Assembly (NCBI RefSeq): GCF_002000085.1
Contig: NZ_MUZU01000002.1
Location: 1-64,000 of the forward strand
Origin: Pseudocolwellia agarivorans
GTDB taxonomy: Bacteria > Pseudomonadota > Gammaproteobacteria > Enterobacterales > Alteromonadaceae
DNA: 64,000 bases
Reading direction: 5' to 3'
Below the pieces are notes generated by a model, which was not told the origin of the DNA, searched no databases, and saw only the letters and a program-made list of their open reading frames with translations. Position numbers and translations under genes: made by a program. Shown one piece after another: positions 18,028 through 27,063 of this stretch. The number at the start of each line of letters is the position of its first letter. Position 1 is the first letter of the stretch.

Positions 18028-18249
18028 ATGTTAGCAGAGCATTTAGAATTAATTGAAACAATAGCACTTAATCTTGCTTTCTTAGCCATATTTGGTTTTA
18101 TTGGAATAACGATTCATGATGTTATGAAAAGTAACAATGTTCCCAAAAACGGGCAATACGTTGTTTATTTAGTTTTATTTTTAGGATGTGCAGGTTTTAT
18201 CGCAAAAGGCGTTATCCAATTTATTTGGGAAAGCCAAGGCGTAGGTTAA
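18028..18249 (+). CDS. DUF2788 small membrane protein
   Basis: A 73-residue protein with two hydrophobic helices (about 14-32 and 46-64) joined by a short polar loop (HDVMKSNNVPKNG). It matches my memory of the DUF2788 family, which sits next to ybfE and fldA in Vibrio, Shewanella and relatives. An AGGGTGA site precedes the ATG. It is 11 bases upstream of ybfE, so probably the first gene of a DUF2788-ybfE-fldA transcript. Function is unknown. Confidence 0.8.
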   Translation: MLAEHLELIETIALNLAFLAIFGFIGITIHDVMKSNNVPKNGQYVVYLVLFLGCAGFIAKGVIQFIWESQGVG

Positions 18250-18260
18250 AATGAAATAGT

Positions 18261-18536
18261 ATGGCTAAAGAAGTAACAGACTTAACAACAATTGATTTAT
18301 TTCAAGACGAAAAACGTCCGGGGCGCCCTAAAACGAATCCCCACTCTCGCAGTGTGCAAATAAAGATCAACAAAAGAAACCAAGTTAAACGTGATAAAAA
18401 TAACGGATTAAAACGTGTTGAATTTAAAATTCACCAGTCGTTATTTCAGCAACTTGAAAAATTGGCAGAAGAAAAAGGTGTTAACCGTAGCCAATTAATT
18501 GAATCATTATTGACACAATCGTTAAAAAACATTTAG
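18261..18536 (+). CDS. ybfE: LexA-regulated ribbon-helix-helix protein YbfE
   Basis: A 91-residue basic protein whose start (DLTTIDLFQDEKRPGRPKTN) and middle (KRDKNNGLKRVEFKI) match E. coli YbfE. The last 40 residues form a ribbon-helix-helix type DNA-binding fold (RVEFKIHQSLFQQLEKLAEE followed by RSQLIESLL). In E. coli ybfE is SOS-inducible; I do not see a clear LexA box here. It lies between the DUF2788 gene and fldA. Confidence 0.9.
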   Translation: MAKEVTDLTTIDLFQDEKRPGRPKTNPHSRSVQIKINKRNQVKRDKNNGLKRVEFKIHQSLFQQLEKLAEEKGVNRSQLIESLLTQSLKNI

Positions 18537-18596
18537 ACATTAATAGTATTAGCCTTTAACAATAGGCTAGATTACAGATAAAAAGGTTATAAGTTC

Positions 18597-19124
18597 ATGG
18601 CAATTGTAGGTTTATTTTTCGGAAGTGACACTGGTAATACCGAAGCCGTTAGTAAGATGATCCAAAAAAAATTGGGTAAAAAGCTAATTGAAGTTAAAGA
18701 TATTGCAAAAAGCACTAAAGAAGAAATAGCAGAGTTTGATTTACTTATTCTTGGTATACCCACTTGGTATTACGGTGAAAATCAGTGTGATTGGGATGAC
18801 TTTTTACCTGAATTAGAAGAGATTGATTTTACCGATAAACTGGTTGCTATATTCGGCTTAGGTGATCAAGAAGACTACTCTGAATACTTTTGTGATGCTA
18901 TGGGTCCACTACGTGATATTGTAGAATCTAAAGGCGCTATTTTAGTGGGTCATTGGCCAACTGAAGGTTACGAGTTTGAAGCATCAAAAGGATTAATAGA
19001 CGATAATACATTCATCGGTTTATGTATTGATGAAGACAGACAAGCAGAGCTAACAGACGAGCGTGTAACTAAATGGGTTAACCAGCTTAATGATGAAATG
19101 TGCTTAGCTGAGTTTGCTGAATAA
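18597..19124 (+). CDS. fldA: Flavodoxin
   Basis: FMN electron carrier for radical-SAM and biosynthetic enzymes, used more when iron is short. The phosphate loop GSDTGNTEAV (residues 9-18) and the isoalloxazine-contacting segments TWYYGENQCDWD and GLGDQEDYSEYFCDAMG are typical of long-chain flavodoxins; 175 residues is the standard length. AAGG precedes the ATG. fur is encoded about 700 bases further on, as in enterics, with one convergent gene in between. Confidence 0.96.
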   Translation: MAIVGLFFGSDTGNTEAVSKMIQKKLGKKLIEVKDIAKSTKEEIAEFDLLILGIPTWYYGENQCDWDDFLPELEEIDFTDKLVAIFGLGDQEDYSEYFCDAMGPLRDIVESKGAILVGHWPTEGYEFEASKGLIDDNTFIGLCIDEDRQAELTDERVTKWVNQLNDEMCLAEFAE

Positions 19125-19149
19125 GTCTTTATTATTCACCTATCATTAA

Positions 19150-19186
19150 AAAAAAGCTTTAATATTTATAATATTAAAGCTTTTTT
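19150..19186. terminator. Bidirectional terminator between fldA and DUF4442 gene
   Basis: A 17-bp perfect stem (AAAAAAGCTTTAATATT and its complement, loop TAT) lies between two convergent genes, with A and T runs serving each direction. Confidence 0.85.
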
Positions 19187-19189
19187 ACT

Positions 19190-19657
19190 TTATCTTAAAT
19201 GCTTTTTCTTACGTATATAAAGTGTTTTATTTACCCTAGCAACTAACTCACCTTTCTCATCTTTTATTTCTATTTTAAAGTTCGGTAAATGTTTTTCACC
19301 ACTTTCTGCGTTAAGCTTAATTTCGTTAATAATGTCGTCTGAAAGTGTAAAATCTGCATAAATTTTTCCTTTACCTGGTTTAATAAAGTCTATATCTGAG
19401 TACTTATCCCATACATGATATTCACGCCTTAAAAAATGCATAAGCATTAACATATAAAACGGATCTGTCATTGCAAAAATTGAACCTCCAAAATGAGAAC
19501 CAACCGCATTACTATTCCAAGCACTTAGCGATAAACGTACGCGTGCTTTTTTAAAATCTGGAGAAATATGCACTAATTTAATTCGAGAAAAAAACAAGGG
19601 AGGCCAAATATTTAATAATAATTTCATTACCCATGCTTTTTTAAATATCCATTCCAT
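19190..19657 (-). CDS. DUF4442 hotdog-fold thioesterase-like protein
   Basis: A 155-residue protein of the DUF4442 group, related to PaaI-type acyl-CoA thioesterases. The segment NSNAVGSHFGGSIFAMTDPF corresponds to the hotdog helix with its active-site region. The C-terminal strands end in KTLYIRKK. It is probably cytosolic and may hydrolyse acyl thioesters, but the substrate is unknown. It is convergent with fldA and divergent from fur. A nearer start at Met11 is possible, because the ribosome site of the first ATG is weak. Confidence 0.75.
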   Translation of the reverse strand: MEWIFKKAWVMKLLLNIWPPLFFSRIKLVHISPDFKKARVRLSLSAWNSNAVGSHFGGSIFAMTDPFYMLMLMHFLRREYHVWDKYSDIDFIKPGKGKIYADFTLSDDIINEIKLNAESGEKHLPNFKIEIKDEKGELVARVNKTLYIRKKKHLR

Positions 19658-19839
19658 TACACTTCAACCTACCTAATTCATATCAATAACACCAGAAACA
19701 CATCGTACCAGTTATTTTATCGCAATATAACATGAATAATACTCAATTAAACAGTTTAACTTTAAACAAAGCCTTTCAACCTGACGAATAAACCCCTATA
19801 ATTTTGACCTAATTATTAATAAAAAATAATAGAATATTT

Positions 19840-20283
19840 ATGCCTGATCAAAATGAAGAACTAAAACGCGCTGGTTTAAAAATCACCCTTCCAAGAGTAA
19901 AAATACTTTCTATCTTGCAGGATCCAGCCAATCAACATATCAGTGCTGAAGATGTATATAAGATCTTATTAGAGCAACATGAAGAAATCGGTTTAGCGAC
20001 GGTATATCGCGTACTTAACCAATTTGATGATGCTGGCATTGTTTCTCGCCATCACTTTGAAGGTGGAAAATCAGTATTTGAACTTTCTCATAAAAAGCAT
20101 CACGATCATTTAGTATGTTTAAAATGCGGTAAAGTGGTTGAGTTTGAAGATGATATGATTGAACAAAGACAGCTTGATATCTCAAAAGAGCACAACATAA
20201 AACTGACTAACCATAGTTTATATCTTTATGGTGAATGTAATGATGTTGATGAATGTGAAGCTTACCGTAAGAGCAATTATTAA
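19840..20283 (+). CDS. fur: Ferric uptake regulator
   Basis: Iron-responsive repressor of iron acquisition genes. The winged-helix N-terminus (GLKITLPRVKIL, ATVYRVLNQF) and the metal-binding H-rich segment SHKKHHDHLVCLKCGKV are present. The structural zinc cysteines are CLKC and a second pair in ECNDVDEC. At 147 residues it matches E. coli Fur (148). A strong terminator follows. I see no obvious Fur box upstream of its own ATG. Confidence 0.97.
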   Translation: MPDQNEELKRAGLKITLPRVKILSILQDPANQHISAEDVYKILLEQHEEIGLATVYRVLNQFDDAGIVSRHHFEGGKSVFELSHKKHHDHLVCLKCGKVVEFEDDMIEQRQLDISKEHNIKLTNHSLYLYGECNDVDECEAYRKSNY

Positions 20284-20308
20284 ATTTAGTATTATCAATT
20301 TAATAATA

Positions 20309-20352
20309 CAAACATAAAAAACCGACTTTCGTCGGTTTTTTTATGTTTGTAT
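20309..20352 (+). terminator. Terminator after fur
   Basis: The core stem CCGAC with GTCGG (loop TTTC) is extended by A/T pairs on both sides (ACATAAAAAA with TTTTTTATGT). It begins 26 bases beyond the fur stop and can serve both strands. Confidence 0.85.
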
Positions 20353-20390
20353 ATGTCTACCCATTGCTATTCAAGATACGTATTTCAGCA
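20352..20390. repeat. Solitary end of a TATACCC-type repeat
   Basis: CTACCCATTGCTATTCAAGA followed by TACGTATTTCAGC resembles the left end of the 264-bp repeats (TATACCCGTTATCATTCAAG, then ATGCAGGTTTCAG). No matching right end follows, so this is a relic or a shorter relative. Confidence 0.5.
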
Positions 20391-20425
20391 CCTTGAAAGC
20401 TATAGGCTTAACTAACATGAACTAG

Positions 20426-22102
20426 TTAGTCACCCATTTTAGCCCAAGTATCTCTTAAGCCAACGGTTCTGTTAAAGACTAACTTATCACCTTTAATTGA
20501 TTCTTCAGAGTTGTCTAAACAAAAGTAGCCTTGGCGTTCAAATTGAAACGCTTGCTCAGGCTTTGCGTTAACTAAATACGGCTCTACTTTAGCTTTCGTA
20601 TTAATAATAAGTGAATCAGGGTTAATTACAGAATTAAAATCTTCAGCTGCGCTCGGATTTGCAACCGTAAATAAGCGATCATAAAGTCTAATTTCAGCAT
20701 CAAGACTTTGTTCTGCAGATACCCAATGAATAACACCTTTAGGTTTAGTACCATCTGTTGGGTTTTTGCCTAATGTTTCAGGATCATATTTACAATAAAC
20801 CGTTGTAACATTACCTTCTGCATCCTTATCACAACGAACAGCCGTCACCACATAAGCACCACGTAAACGCACTGCTTTATCTAAAACTAAACGCTTGTAC
20901 TTTTTATTAGCTTCTTCTCTAAAGTCTTCAGCTTCAATGTATAACTCTTTGCTAAAAGGAACAATACGTGTACCTTGTGCGTCATCACTAGGATGATTTT
21001 TAACGGTTAGCTCTTCAACTTTGGCATCATCGTAATTTTCAATGACTAATTTAATTGGGTCAAGCACAGCCATAGCGCGTGGAGCATTATCATTTAAATC
21101 TTCACGAATACAGGCTTCTAGTACGCCCATTTCAACCGTGTTATCCATTTTGGTAACACCAATACGCTTAGTAAATTCTCTAATAGAAGCAGCGGTATAA
21201 CCACGACGCCTAAAACCAGCAATAGTTGGCATACGAGGATCATCCCAACCAGTTACAAGACCTTCATCAACTAAAGTATGTAATTTACGCTTACTCATTA
21301 CCGTATATTCAAGGTTTAAGCGTGAAAATTCGTATTGATGAGGTGTAATATCAATAGATACATTACTCAGTACCCAGTCATATAATCGACGGTTATCTTG
21401 AAACTCTAACGTACATAAAGAATGAGTCACACCTTCAATCGCATCCGATAAGCAGTGTGTAAAATCGTACATTGGATAGATACACCACTTATCACCGGTT
21501 TGATGATGATCAGCAAACTTAATACGATAAATAATAGGATCACGCAAACACATAAAGCTTGAAGACATGTCTATTTTAGCTCTTAAAGAACACTCCCCCT
21601 CTTTAAAGCCGCCTTCTCTCATTTTTTGAAATAAAGCTAAATTTTCTTCTGGTGTGGTATCTCTATACGGACTATTTTTGCCTGGTGCTTTTAGCGTGCC
21701 GCGATATTCACGGGTTTCTTCACCATTTAAAAAACACACGTAAGCTAAGCCTTTTTCAATCAACTCTACGGCAAAGTCATGTAAACGGTCGAAGTAATCT
21801 GACGAATAACGAATATCACCAGCCCATTCAAAACCTAGCCATTTAACATCGGCTTGAATTGAGTTTACAAAATCAATATCTTCTTTTTCAGGGTTAGTGT
21901 CATCAAAGCGTAAATTACATTGCCCTTTATAATCTTGAGCAATACCAAAATTTAAACAAATAGACTTAGCATGACCTATATGTAAATAACCATTAGGCTC
22001 AGGAGGAAAACGAGTTTGTACCGAATTATGCTTACCACTTTCTAGGTCTGCATCAATAATTTGGCGAATAAAATTTGTTGGACGGTTTTCAGCTTCCGAC
22101 AT
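20426..22102 (-). CDS. glnS: Glutaminyl-tRNA synthetase
   Basis: Class I aminoacyl-tRNA synthetase charging tRNA-Gln. The HIGH motif ([15 protein letters not shown]) and the KMSKS-equivalent VMSKRKL are intact, followed by the anticodon-binding beta-barrel domains. At 558 residues it matches the E. coli enzyme (554). It is monocistronic here, with its start preceded by an AAGGA-type site. Downstream on the minus strand is the fur terminator region. Confidence 0.97.
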   Translation of the reverse strand: MSEAENRPTNFIRQIIDADLESGKHNSVQTRFPPEPNGYLHIGHAKSICLNFGIAQDYKGQCNLRFDDTNPEKEDIDFVNSIQADVKWLGFEWAGDIRYSSDYFDRLHDFAVELIEKGLAYVCFLNGEETREYRGTLKAPGKNSPYRDTTPEENLALFQKMREGGFKEGECSLRAKIDMSSSFMCLRDPIIYRIKFADHHQTGDKWCIYPMYDFTHCLSDAIEGVTHSLCTLEFQDNRRLYDWVLSNVSIDITPHQYEFSRLNLEYTVMSKRKLHTLVDEGLVTGWDDPRMPTIAGFRRRGYTAASIREFTKRIGVTKMDNTVEMGVLEACIREDLNDNAPRAMAVLDPIKLVIENYDDAKVEELTVKNHPSDDAQGTRIVPFSKELYIEAEDFREEANKKYKRLVLDKAVRLRGAYVVTAVRCDKDAEGNVTTVYCKYDPETLGKNPTDGTKPKGVIHWVSAEQSLDAEIRLYDRLFTVANPSAAEDFNSVINPDSLIINTKAKVEPYLVNAKPEQAFQFERQGYFCLDNSEESIKGDKLVFNRTVGLRDTWAKMGD

Positions 22103-22859
22103 CCAAGGAACCTCTAATAAAGTAGTGATAAAACATTAATTAATTTCATTATATCAACTGTTATAACTATCTAATACTATAAATTTACTTATGTTTATTA
22201 AGTAAAGCTTTTACTTTTCATATTTGTTTACGCATCATCATATTTATTCACCAACTTATTCACCTCAAACAAGTCAAACTCAGCAACAAGATAAACTTAA
22301 AAAGGAAGTATAAAATGAAAAAAATAACAAAAGGAAAATTAAGGCCGTTTATAAAAGAATACACAGGCTTATTCTCATTTATCATATTAATGGTATTTTT
22401 TCGTAAAATAGATTAATAAAACGAGTCATTGGCTTACCGGGTGATAAAGTTTCTATGGCTAACGAAATACTCACCATTAACGGCAATCGACTAAGCTACA
22501 CATGAAATGTGACAGAAAACCATAAAAAAAACAGACAGTTGAAAACTTACTAGGATTAAAACACATAGTAAAACACGACCCGACTAAAAGCTCCAACGTA
22601 GCTTCATTTAACACAGTTACCGTACCAGCAGAGCATTATTTAGTATTAGGTGATAACCGTAGAAATAGTGCAGATTCAAGAGTGTATGGTTTTGTACCAA
22701 GAAAGGAACTAAAAGGTAAAGCTAATTATGTAGCCTTTTCATTAAACTACGATAATTATTACCTTCCTAAAACCCACAGATTTTTAAAAAATTTATATGC
22801 CTTATGATATATTTAATTCAAATTTAGGTTATTAATCGCTTTTAATTTAAAGGTGATGA
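22103..22859. other. 757-bp gap holding a decayed gene
   Basis: The right two thirds hold a broken signal peptidase I-like gene on the plus strand (22315-22807). The left third (22103-22314) is the upstream region of glnS, with no other feature I can support. Confidence 0.7.
22315..22807 (+). pseudogene. Decayed signal peptidase I-like gene
   Basis: Three pieces in three frames match parts of a LepB-type leader peptidase. The first is ATG 22315 to a stop after KKITKGKLRPFIKEYTGLFS and a short hydrophobic tail, resembling a LepB membrane segment. Then IKRVIGLPGDKVSMANEILT (from 22416) carries the catalytic-Lys motif KRVIGLPGD, ending at a stop. Finally a third frame reads [14 protein letters not shown], then [20 protein letters not shown] to the TGA at 22807. 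The segment that should hold the catalytic Ser (the SGSM/T motif) is deleted between the first two pieces. At least one deletion and one frameshift make it nonfunctional. An intact lepB is presumably elsewhere. Confidence 0.85.
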
Positions 22860-23225
22860 TTAAGTTTTAGCTACAACGTATTGTTCATCACGTTTAATTA
22901 CAGCGTAAGCTTGATTATATTTACTGTAGATGCAAATTGGCCTTCTATGTAATGAACAATACACATTACCATCAGGCTTTAATTCATCACGACTAATATC
23001 AGCTCCTTGATGTGGGCACGACGCAGAAATAGCTCTTAAATCTTCAAGGCCGTTATCTAAATCTACTTTATAAATCACAATTTTTTGCACTGATTCGCTC
23101 AATGGTAAAATAGCCTGCCCTACTAAAACATCATCTCGATTTGTAGACCTAACATCAGAAATACTAATGTCTTCATTCACTACGCCGCCAGCAGGGAAAA
23201 ACTGCTTAAGATCTTGTTGATTCAT
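22860..23225 (-). CDS. Rieske [2Fe-2S] ferredoxin-like protein
   Basis: A 121-residue soluble Rieske-type protein. The two cluster-binding motifs are C70-P-H72 (in CPHQGADIS) and C90-S-L-H93 (in CSLHRRPI), the standard CxH and CxxH. The overall fold resembles NirD-like small ferredoxin subunits or dioxygenase ferredoxins. There is no signal peptide and no oxygenase partner nearby, so its electron acceptor is unknown. Confidence 0.8.
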   Translation of the reverse strand: MNQQDLKQFFPAGGVVNEDISISDVRSTNRDDVLVGQAILPLSESVQKIVIYKVDLDNGLEDLRAISASCPHQGADISRDELKPDGNVYCSLHRRPICIYSKYNQAYAVIKRDEQYVVAKT

Positions 23226-23442
23226 ACTTTCCTTTAAACTAAAAATAATAACGCTATGTCATATAAAAAAGTATTTTTACACTATTTGATTATTAAGTCA
23301 TGCTGAAATATATAAAAATAAAAATTGATTAAAGCCTTAAGAAAAAACACTTAAAGCTATTAATCAATTAATAATAAGAAAGAGGGATCTATGAATGATA
23401 TTCTTATTTTAATCTTGTAGTAAATAACTCAATACAAAAAGA

Positions 23443-23625
23443 TTAGTAATTGTATATCCCATATTCATCAGAGGCTGGAGATTCTTTCTTTAAACGTTGT
23501 TGCTGTTTCATCATTTTAGTATCACGACGTTTTCGTTTTTTTTCACTGCTCTTAATTTCAAATTCTGAAAAGTCAGTGAACTCTTCGTCATCGTAATTCA
23601 CATTATCCCATTGTGTAGTTGCCAT
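23443..23625 (-). CDS. Small highly charged hypothetical protein (60 aa)
   Basis: A 60-residue protein with an acidic N-terminal half (DDEEFTDFSEFE) and a basic centre (SSEKKRKRRDTKMMKQQQRL). The ATG has a good GAGGA site seven bases upstream. The KRKRR-to-QRL block recalls DUF3545 proteins of Vibrio and Shewanella, but the match is short and tentative. Function unknown. Confidence 0.6.
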   Translation of the reverse strand: MATTQWDNVNYDDEEFTDFSEFEIKSSEKKRKRRDTKMMKQQQRLKKESPASDEYGIYNY

Positions 23626-23803
23626 AATAAATCCTCATAAAAGTTTATTTAAATTTAATCGGTTAATATGATTTTTTTATGACAAAAAAATGAAACTTAT
23701 AACGAATTGATAATGTCATTAAAATACACCTATAAAAATAGAATTAGCTGAATATTACGGCTCAAATAAAAGACTAAAAGCATCAAACTAAAATTTAGAC
23801 AAA

Positions 23804-23829
23804 AAAAATACGACCGAAGTCGTATTTTT
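23804..23829. terminator. Intrinsic terminator hairpin
   Basis: An 11-bp stem AAAAATACGAC with GTCGTATTTTT around a CGAA loop, with A and T runs for either direction. On the minus strand it ends whatever ran through the remnant frame at 23838-23990. Confidence 0.75.
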
Positions 23830-23837
23830 ATTTAAAG

Positions 23838-23990
23838 CTAGCCAATCCTTGCTAATACTTCATCCTGAAGTTTTATTATCCATAGCATCCTAGCAATATC
23901 CATATTAATTAAGTCATCCCGACTTATCCTTATACCTTCCTTAGATAAAAGCTCCTGCTCTTTCTTAAATCCTATGTCTTCCTGACAGTG
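23838..23990 (-). pseudogene. Possible C-terminal remnant of an unknown gene
   Basis: A startless minus-strand frame of about 50 codons after an in-frame TAA reads protein-like: FKKEQELLSKEGIRISRDDL, then NMDIARMLWIIKLQDEVLAR, ending at TAG 23838 just before a good terminator. The composition is unlike random AT-rich DNA and the terminator fits a gene end. I do not recognise the protein, and chance cannot be ruled out. Confidence 0.3.
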
Positions 23991-24347
23991 TTAATATTAA
24001 AGAATTTATATTTTTTACCTAGATGCTAAAAAACAAATAATAAATATAATTTTATCCTAATATAAAAAATACATTTAATTACAGTAAGTTAAAAAATAAA
24101 AAACGATTAACTACGTCATAAAACTATTATTCACTTACGTATTTATGGGTAATGTCTTACAAAGTAATATGCTAATACGCCTATTTTGCCTACTAAATGA
24201 GAGAAGGCTTATTTACCAAACTTAACGTACTCTTTTATATATTTAAAAAAATAAAAATACAGTGTCATAATATTGTAATATTAATGTGTTAGCTAAAAAG
24301 CAACTCCCTTGCTACTATTATCTAGTATTAAGAAATAGGAGAAAAAA

Positions 24348-24647
24348 ATGTATAAACGTATGTTAACCATGGTTGCTGTTTTAAGTTTTAGCCAAGTTGC
24401 TGTAGCAGACAAAGCAGAAATATTTAAATGCATTGACTCTAAATCGCTTACTGTTCAAGAAGAGTGTGTTGCTAATACTTTCGCACAAGATAGTTTTAAT
24501 GATAATTTTTATTCTCAAATAGCAGAAAAAGCCTACGAGCCAAGTAACGACGCTTTTGCTTCAATCACTTACTATCCAAAACTGAACTTAATTGAAGTTA
24601 AGTCTATGGAACCTAAAAGTAAAACAACCTTAATCGCTAGCCGATAA
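24348..24647 (+). CDS. Small exported hypothetical protein (99 aa)
   Basis: A 99-residue protein with a clear signal peptide: basic MYKR, a hydrophobic core, and a likely cut after AVA at residues 18-20 (mature start DKAEIFKCID). Two cysteines in the mature part (28 and 40) could form a disulfide in the periplasm. AGGAG lies eight bases before the ATG. It has no domain I recognise and no operon partner. Confidence 0.7.
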   Translation: MYKRMLTMVAVLSFSQVAVADKAEIFKCIDSKSLTVQEECVANTFAQDSFNDNFYSQIAEKAYEPSNDAFASITYYPKLNLIEVKSMEPKSKTTLIASR

Positions 24648-24745
24648 TTATTTTTTGGGGAATACGACTAAATCTATTCCCCAAATTAGTTATTTTACTC
24701 TCCTCATAAATTGTTATAAATTTATCATATCCCTTTGTAAATAAA

Positions 24746-25357
24746 GTGCTTTGTACTTTGAATAACAACTCAGAAAATAACAATCATATCAATCAACTTC
24801 TGCGTAGCATTAAGTCATGTACCTTATGTGAGAATGATTTACCTCTCAACCCCTTACCTATTTTACAAGCAAGTAGTAACAGTAAAATACTCATCGCTGG
24901 CCAAGCCCCAGGAATAGTCACTCACGAAAAAGGTATTCCTTTTAATGACAAAAGCGGTGAAAGATTACGTAAATGGCTAGGAGTCACTGAAGAACAATTT
25001 TACAATCCCGAACTATTTGCCATTATTCCTATGGGGTTTTGTTATCCTGGAACAGGGAAATCAGGCGACTTACCTCCATTGCCACTCTGCGCTAAAACAT
25101 GGCGACCAACGTTAATGGAAAGACTCGAGCATGTTGAACTCACTATCATTCTAGGAAAACACGCAACTAAGTGGCATTTAAACACTAATGTGCCTATCAC
25201 AGAATTAACATCACAATGGCAAAGCTTACTCAAAGAAAAACAATTAGTGCTGCCTCACCCTAGCCCACGTAATAATATTTGGTTGAAAAGAAATGAATGG
25301 TTTGAAACTGATGTGCTCCCAAAGTTGCAATTGATGGTACAAAAAATACTTACTTAA
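24746..25357 (+). CDS. Uracil-DNA glycosylase-superfamily protein
   Basis: A 203-residue protein of the UDG superfamily. The first motif is AGQAPGIVTHEKGIPFNDKSGERL (residues about 52-75; water-activating segment GQAPG), and the second is HPSPRN near residue 170, the leucine-loop region. This type is often annotated as a uracil-DNA glycosylase family protein without proven activity; Cys residues (CTLCEND) near the N-terminus could suggest an Fe-S site but only two are close together. The frame opens with GTG and no convincing ribosome site; a TTG four codons later is an alternative start. Confidence 0.75.
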   Translation: MLCTLNNNSENNNHINQLLRSIKSCTLCENDLPLNPLPILQASSNSKILIAGQAPGIVTHEKGIPFNDKSGERLRKWLGVTEEQFYNPELFAIIPMGFCYPGTGKSGDLPPLPLCAKTWRPTLMERLEHVELTIILGKHATKWHLNTNVPITELTSQWQSLLKEKQLVLPHPSPRNNIWLKRNEWFETDVLPKLQLMVQKILT

Positions 25358-25456
25358 TGAAGGTTACTTAATAAAAACTATCTATACGCTTGCAGGAAAT
25401 TTATAATAGCTAATTATATAAATACACTCTTTAATAATGTTACCAAAAGGCCACGC

Positions 25457-25867
25457 ATGACAACTGAAAACCCATACCACAATAACCCTCTTCACGGCCT
25501 AAAACTAGAAACCTTATTAAATGAGATTGTTGACCAATATGGGTTTGACTTACTTGACGCCTACTTAAATATCAACTGTTTTAGAAAAAACCCAAGTATT
25601 GCCTCAAGCATTAAGTTTTTGAAGAAAACAGATTGGGCACGTGAAAAAGTAGAAGCTTTTTATTTGTATCAATACAAAGGGCTACCAAAGGCTGACGACG
25701 AACAATTTCAACTTCCGCCACGTGCACGCATTGTTCCTGCCGATCAAAAAACCAAAGAACCTGCTGATTTAAGCTTTGAAGACGCCGAACGCTTACGCGC
25801 TAAAAAAGCAATCAAAACACGTGAAAGAGCTGCAAGTAAAGGTAACCCTTGGGCGAATGTAAAATAA
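25457..25867 (+). CDS. VF530 family DNA-binding protein (DUF2132)
   Basis: A 136-residue protein beginning with the VF530 domain ([20 protein letters not shown], then [19 protein letters not shown]), a small alpha-helical fold whose founding member from Vibrio fischeri was described as DNA-binding. The C-terminal 60 residues are basic and low complexity ([23 protein letters not shown]). AAAGG precedes the ATG. Its role is not known. Confidence 0.85.
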   Translation: MTTENPYHNNPLHGLKLETLLNEIVDQYGFDLLDAYLNINCFRKNPSIASSIKFLKKTDWAREKVEAFYLYQYKGLPKADDEQFQLPPRARIVPADQKTKEPADLSFEDAERLRAKKAIKTRERAASKGNPWANVK

Positions 25868-25887
25868 CCTACCCAAACCCCATAACA

Positions 25888-26805
25888 CTAATGCTTTACT
25901 AGTAAAGGGTACGTAAACAAACTTAAATGAATAAAGTTTAAAATAAAATGCCCTAAAATAGCGTAAGTTATTTTACCAGTAACGTGATAAATAAAACCAT
26001 ATAGCACACCCGCTAATGTAGCGATTAATACATAAGCTAAACCTCCAGCGAAGTGTGCAACACCAAATAAAAGACTCGCAATAAACAACCCCGCTATAGG
26101 GTTAAAAAATATTGCGAGTTTTTGCTGAATATATCCCCTAAAAAACACCTCTTCAATCACACAGGTCAGCAATAAATTATTTAAAGCAAAGAGCCACCAC
26201 CAGTTAGGTATGTTAGGTTCAAATTGTATCAACGGTATAATGCTAGCTAGCGTGAAAATAACAATAAAGCCTACAGTAACAAGTAAAAACAACTGAAGAC
26301 TGCCTATCCTTTCGCAATAACGAGGCTTATCATTAGACAGTAAAACAGTAGGCATCATCAACAACAACGCAAATAAAATCAGCGGTTTGTCTAAATTTAA
26401 ATACAAAGTAAAATCAGAGCTATTAATACTCTTATTCACCTTATCTAACACCAATAAATTATTAAAACCCGGTAATAAATGGGCAGCTAACCCAATACAT
26501 AATAGAATCACTAGGCTGGTAAGTATTGCTTTAACCCAACGGTGGCTATTTTTATTCGCTATAAACGCCAAGCTAAACAAAACAGCGAGCACACCAATCC
26601 CCACTAAACTTATAGAATCTAATATAAAAGCCGATATTAAAGTAATAGCTATACTAAACCATGCCACTTTAGGTTTAATAAAAACACTGACAATACTAAT
26701 AAATAGTAAAGCCCAAGGTATAACTTGTGGAAAAAATAACGTTGAAAATTGAGACGACACTTCAGAAGATAAAAGTTCCGCGTGTAAAAGATCGGTGTTA
26801 AACAT
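25888..26805 (-). CDS. CPBP-family intramembrane metalloprotease
   Basis: A 305-residue polytopic membrane protein with about eight hydrophobic segments. The CPBP (Abi/CAAX-protease-like) signature EEVFFRGYIQ occurs in the C-terminal third, with later motif histidines in FGVAHFAGGL and GHFILNFIHL. Bacterial members cleave within membranes or act in bacteriocin immunity; which applies here is unknown. It is convergent with the VF530 gene, 20 bases away, with no terminator I can see between. Confidence 0.85.
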   Translation of the reverse strand: MFNTDLLHAELLSSEVSSQFSTLFFPQVIPWALLFISIVSVFIKPKVAWFSIAITLISAFILDSISLVGIGVLAVLFSLAFIANKNSHRWVKAILTSLVILLCIGLAAHLLPGFNNLLVLDKVNKSINSSDFTLYLNLDKPLILFALLLMMPTVLLSNDKPRYCERIGSLQLFLLVTVGFIVIFTLASIIPLIQFEPNIPNWWWLFALNNLLLTCVIEEVFFRGYIQQKLAIFFNPIAGLFIASLLFGVAHFAGGLAYVLIATLAGVLYGFIYHVTGKITYAILGHFILNFIHLSLFTYPLLVKH

Positions 26806-27063
26806 AATTACAGATAGCTAATAAACTAAACATATAAATTATCATAACTTAGTAACGAGTAATAAGTGTAAATACCTATTATATTTACTGCTTTTTATAA
26901 GCTTAAACAGGAAAATAGAATAATGATTAAACAAATTTTAAACAAATAGTCATTTATTTAAACTTAAATGAGATTTGCCCTAATTAATTTACTTTTATTA
27001 TGCTTAAATAAAGAATGTGTCGTATTAAATAACAAACAGCAAAATATCTAATGGAGATAATTA

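Larger units (their letters stand above)
23626..24347. other. 722-bp AT-rich gap
   Basis: It contains a terminator hairpin at 23804-23829, a short startless frame at 23838-23990 that may be the tail of a lost gene, and then about 350 bases of very AT-rich DNA upstream of the secreted-protein gene at 24348. Nothing else is supported. Confidence 0.6.

Noticed and set aside
17898-18089. Minus-strand frame over the second 264-bp repeat and DUF2788 start
   Set aside because: It lies across a noncoding repeat and antisense to a supported gene, with no ribosome site.
24746-25357. Possible Fe-S cluster in the UDG-like protein
   Set aside because: Only CTLC near the N-terminus is a close cysteine pair; the four-cysteine pattern of family 4/5 enzymes is not evident.
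26387-26752. 121-codon plus-strand frame inside the CPBP gene
   Set aside because: It is antisense to a supported polytopic membrane protein and has no start signal.
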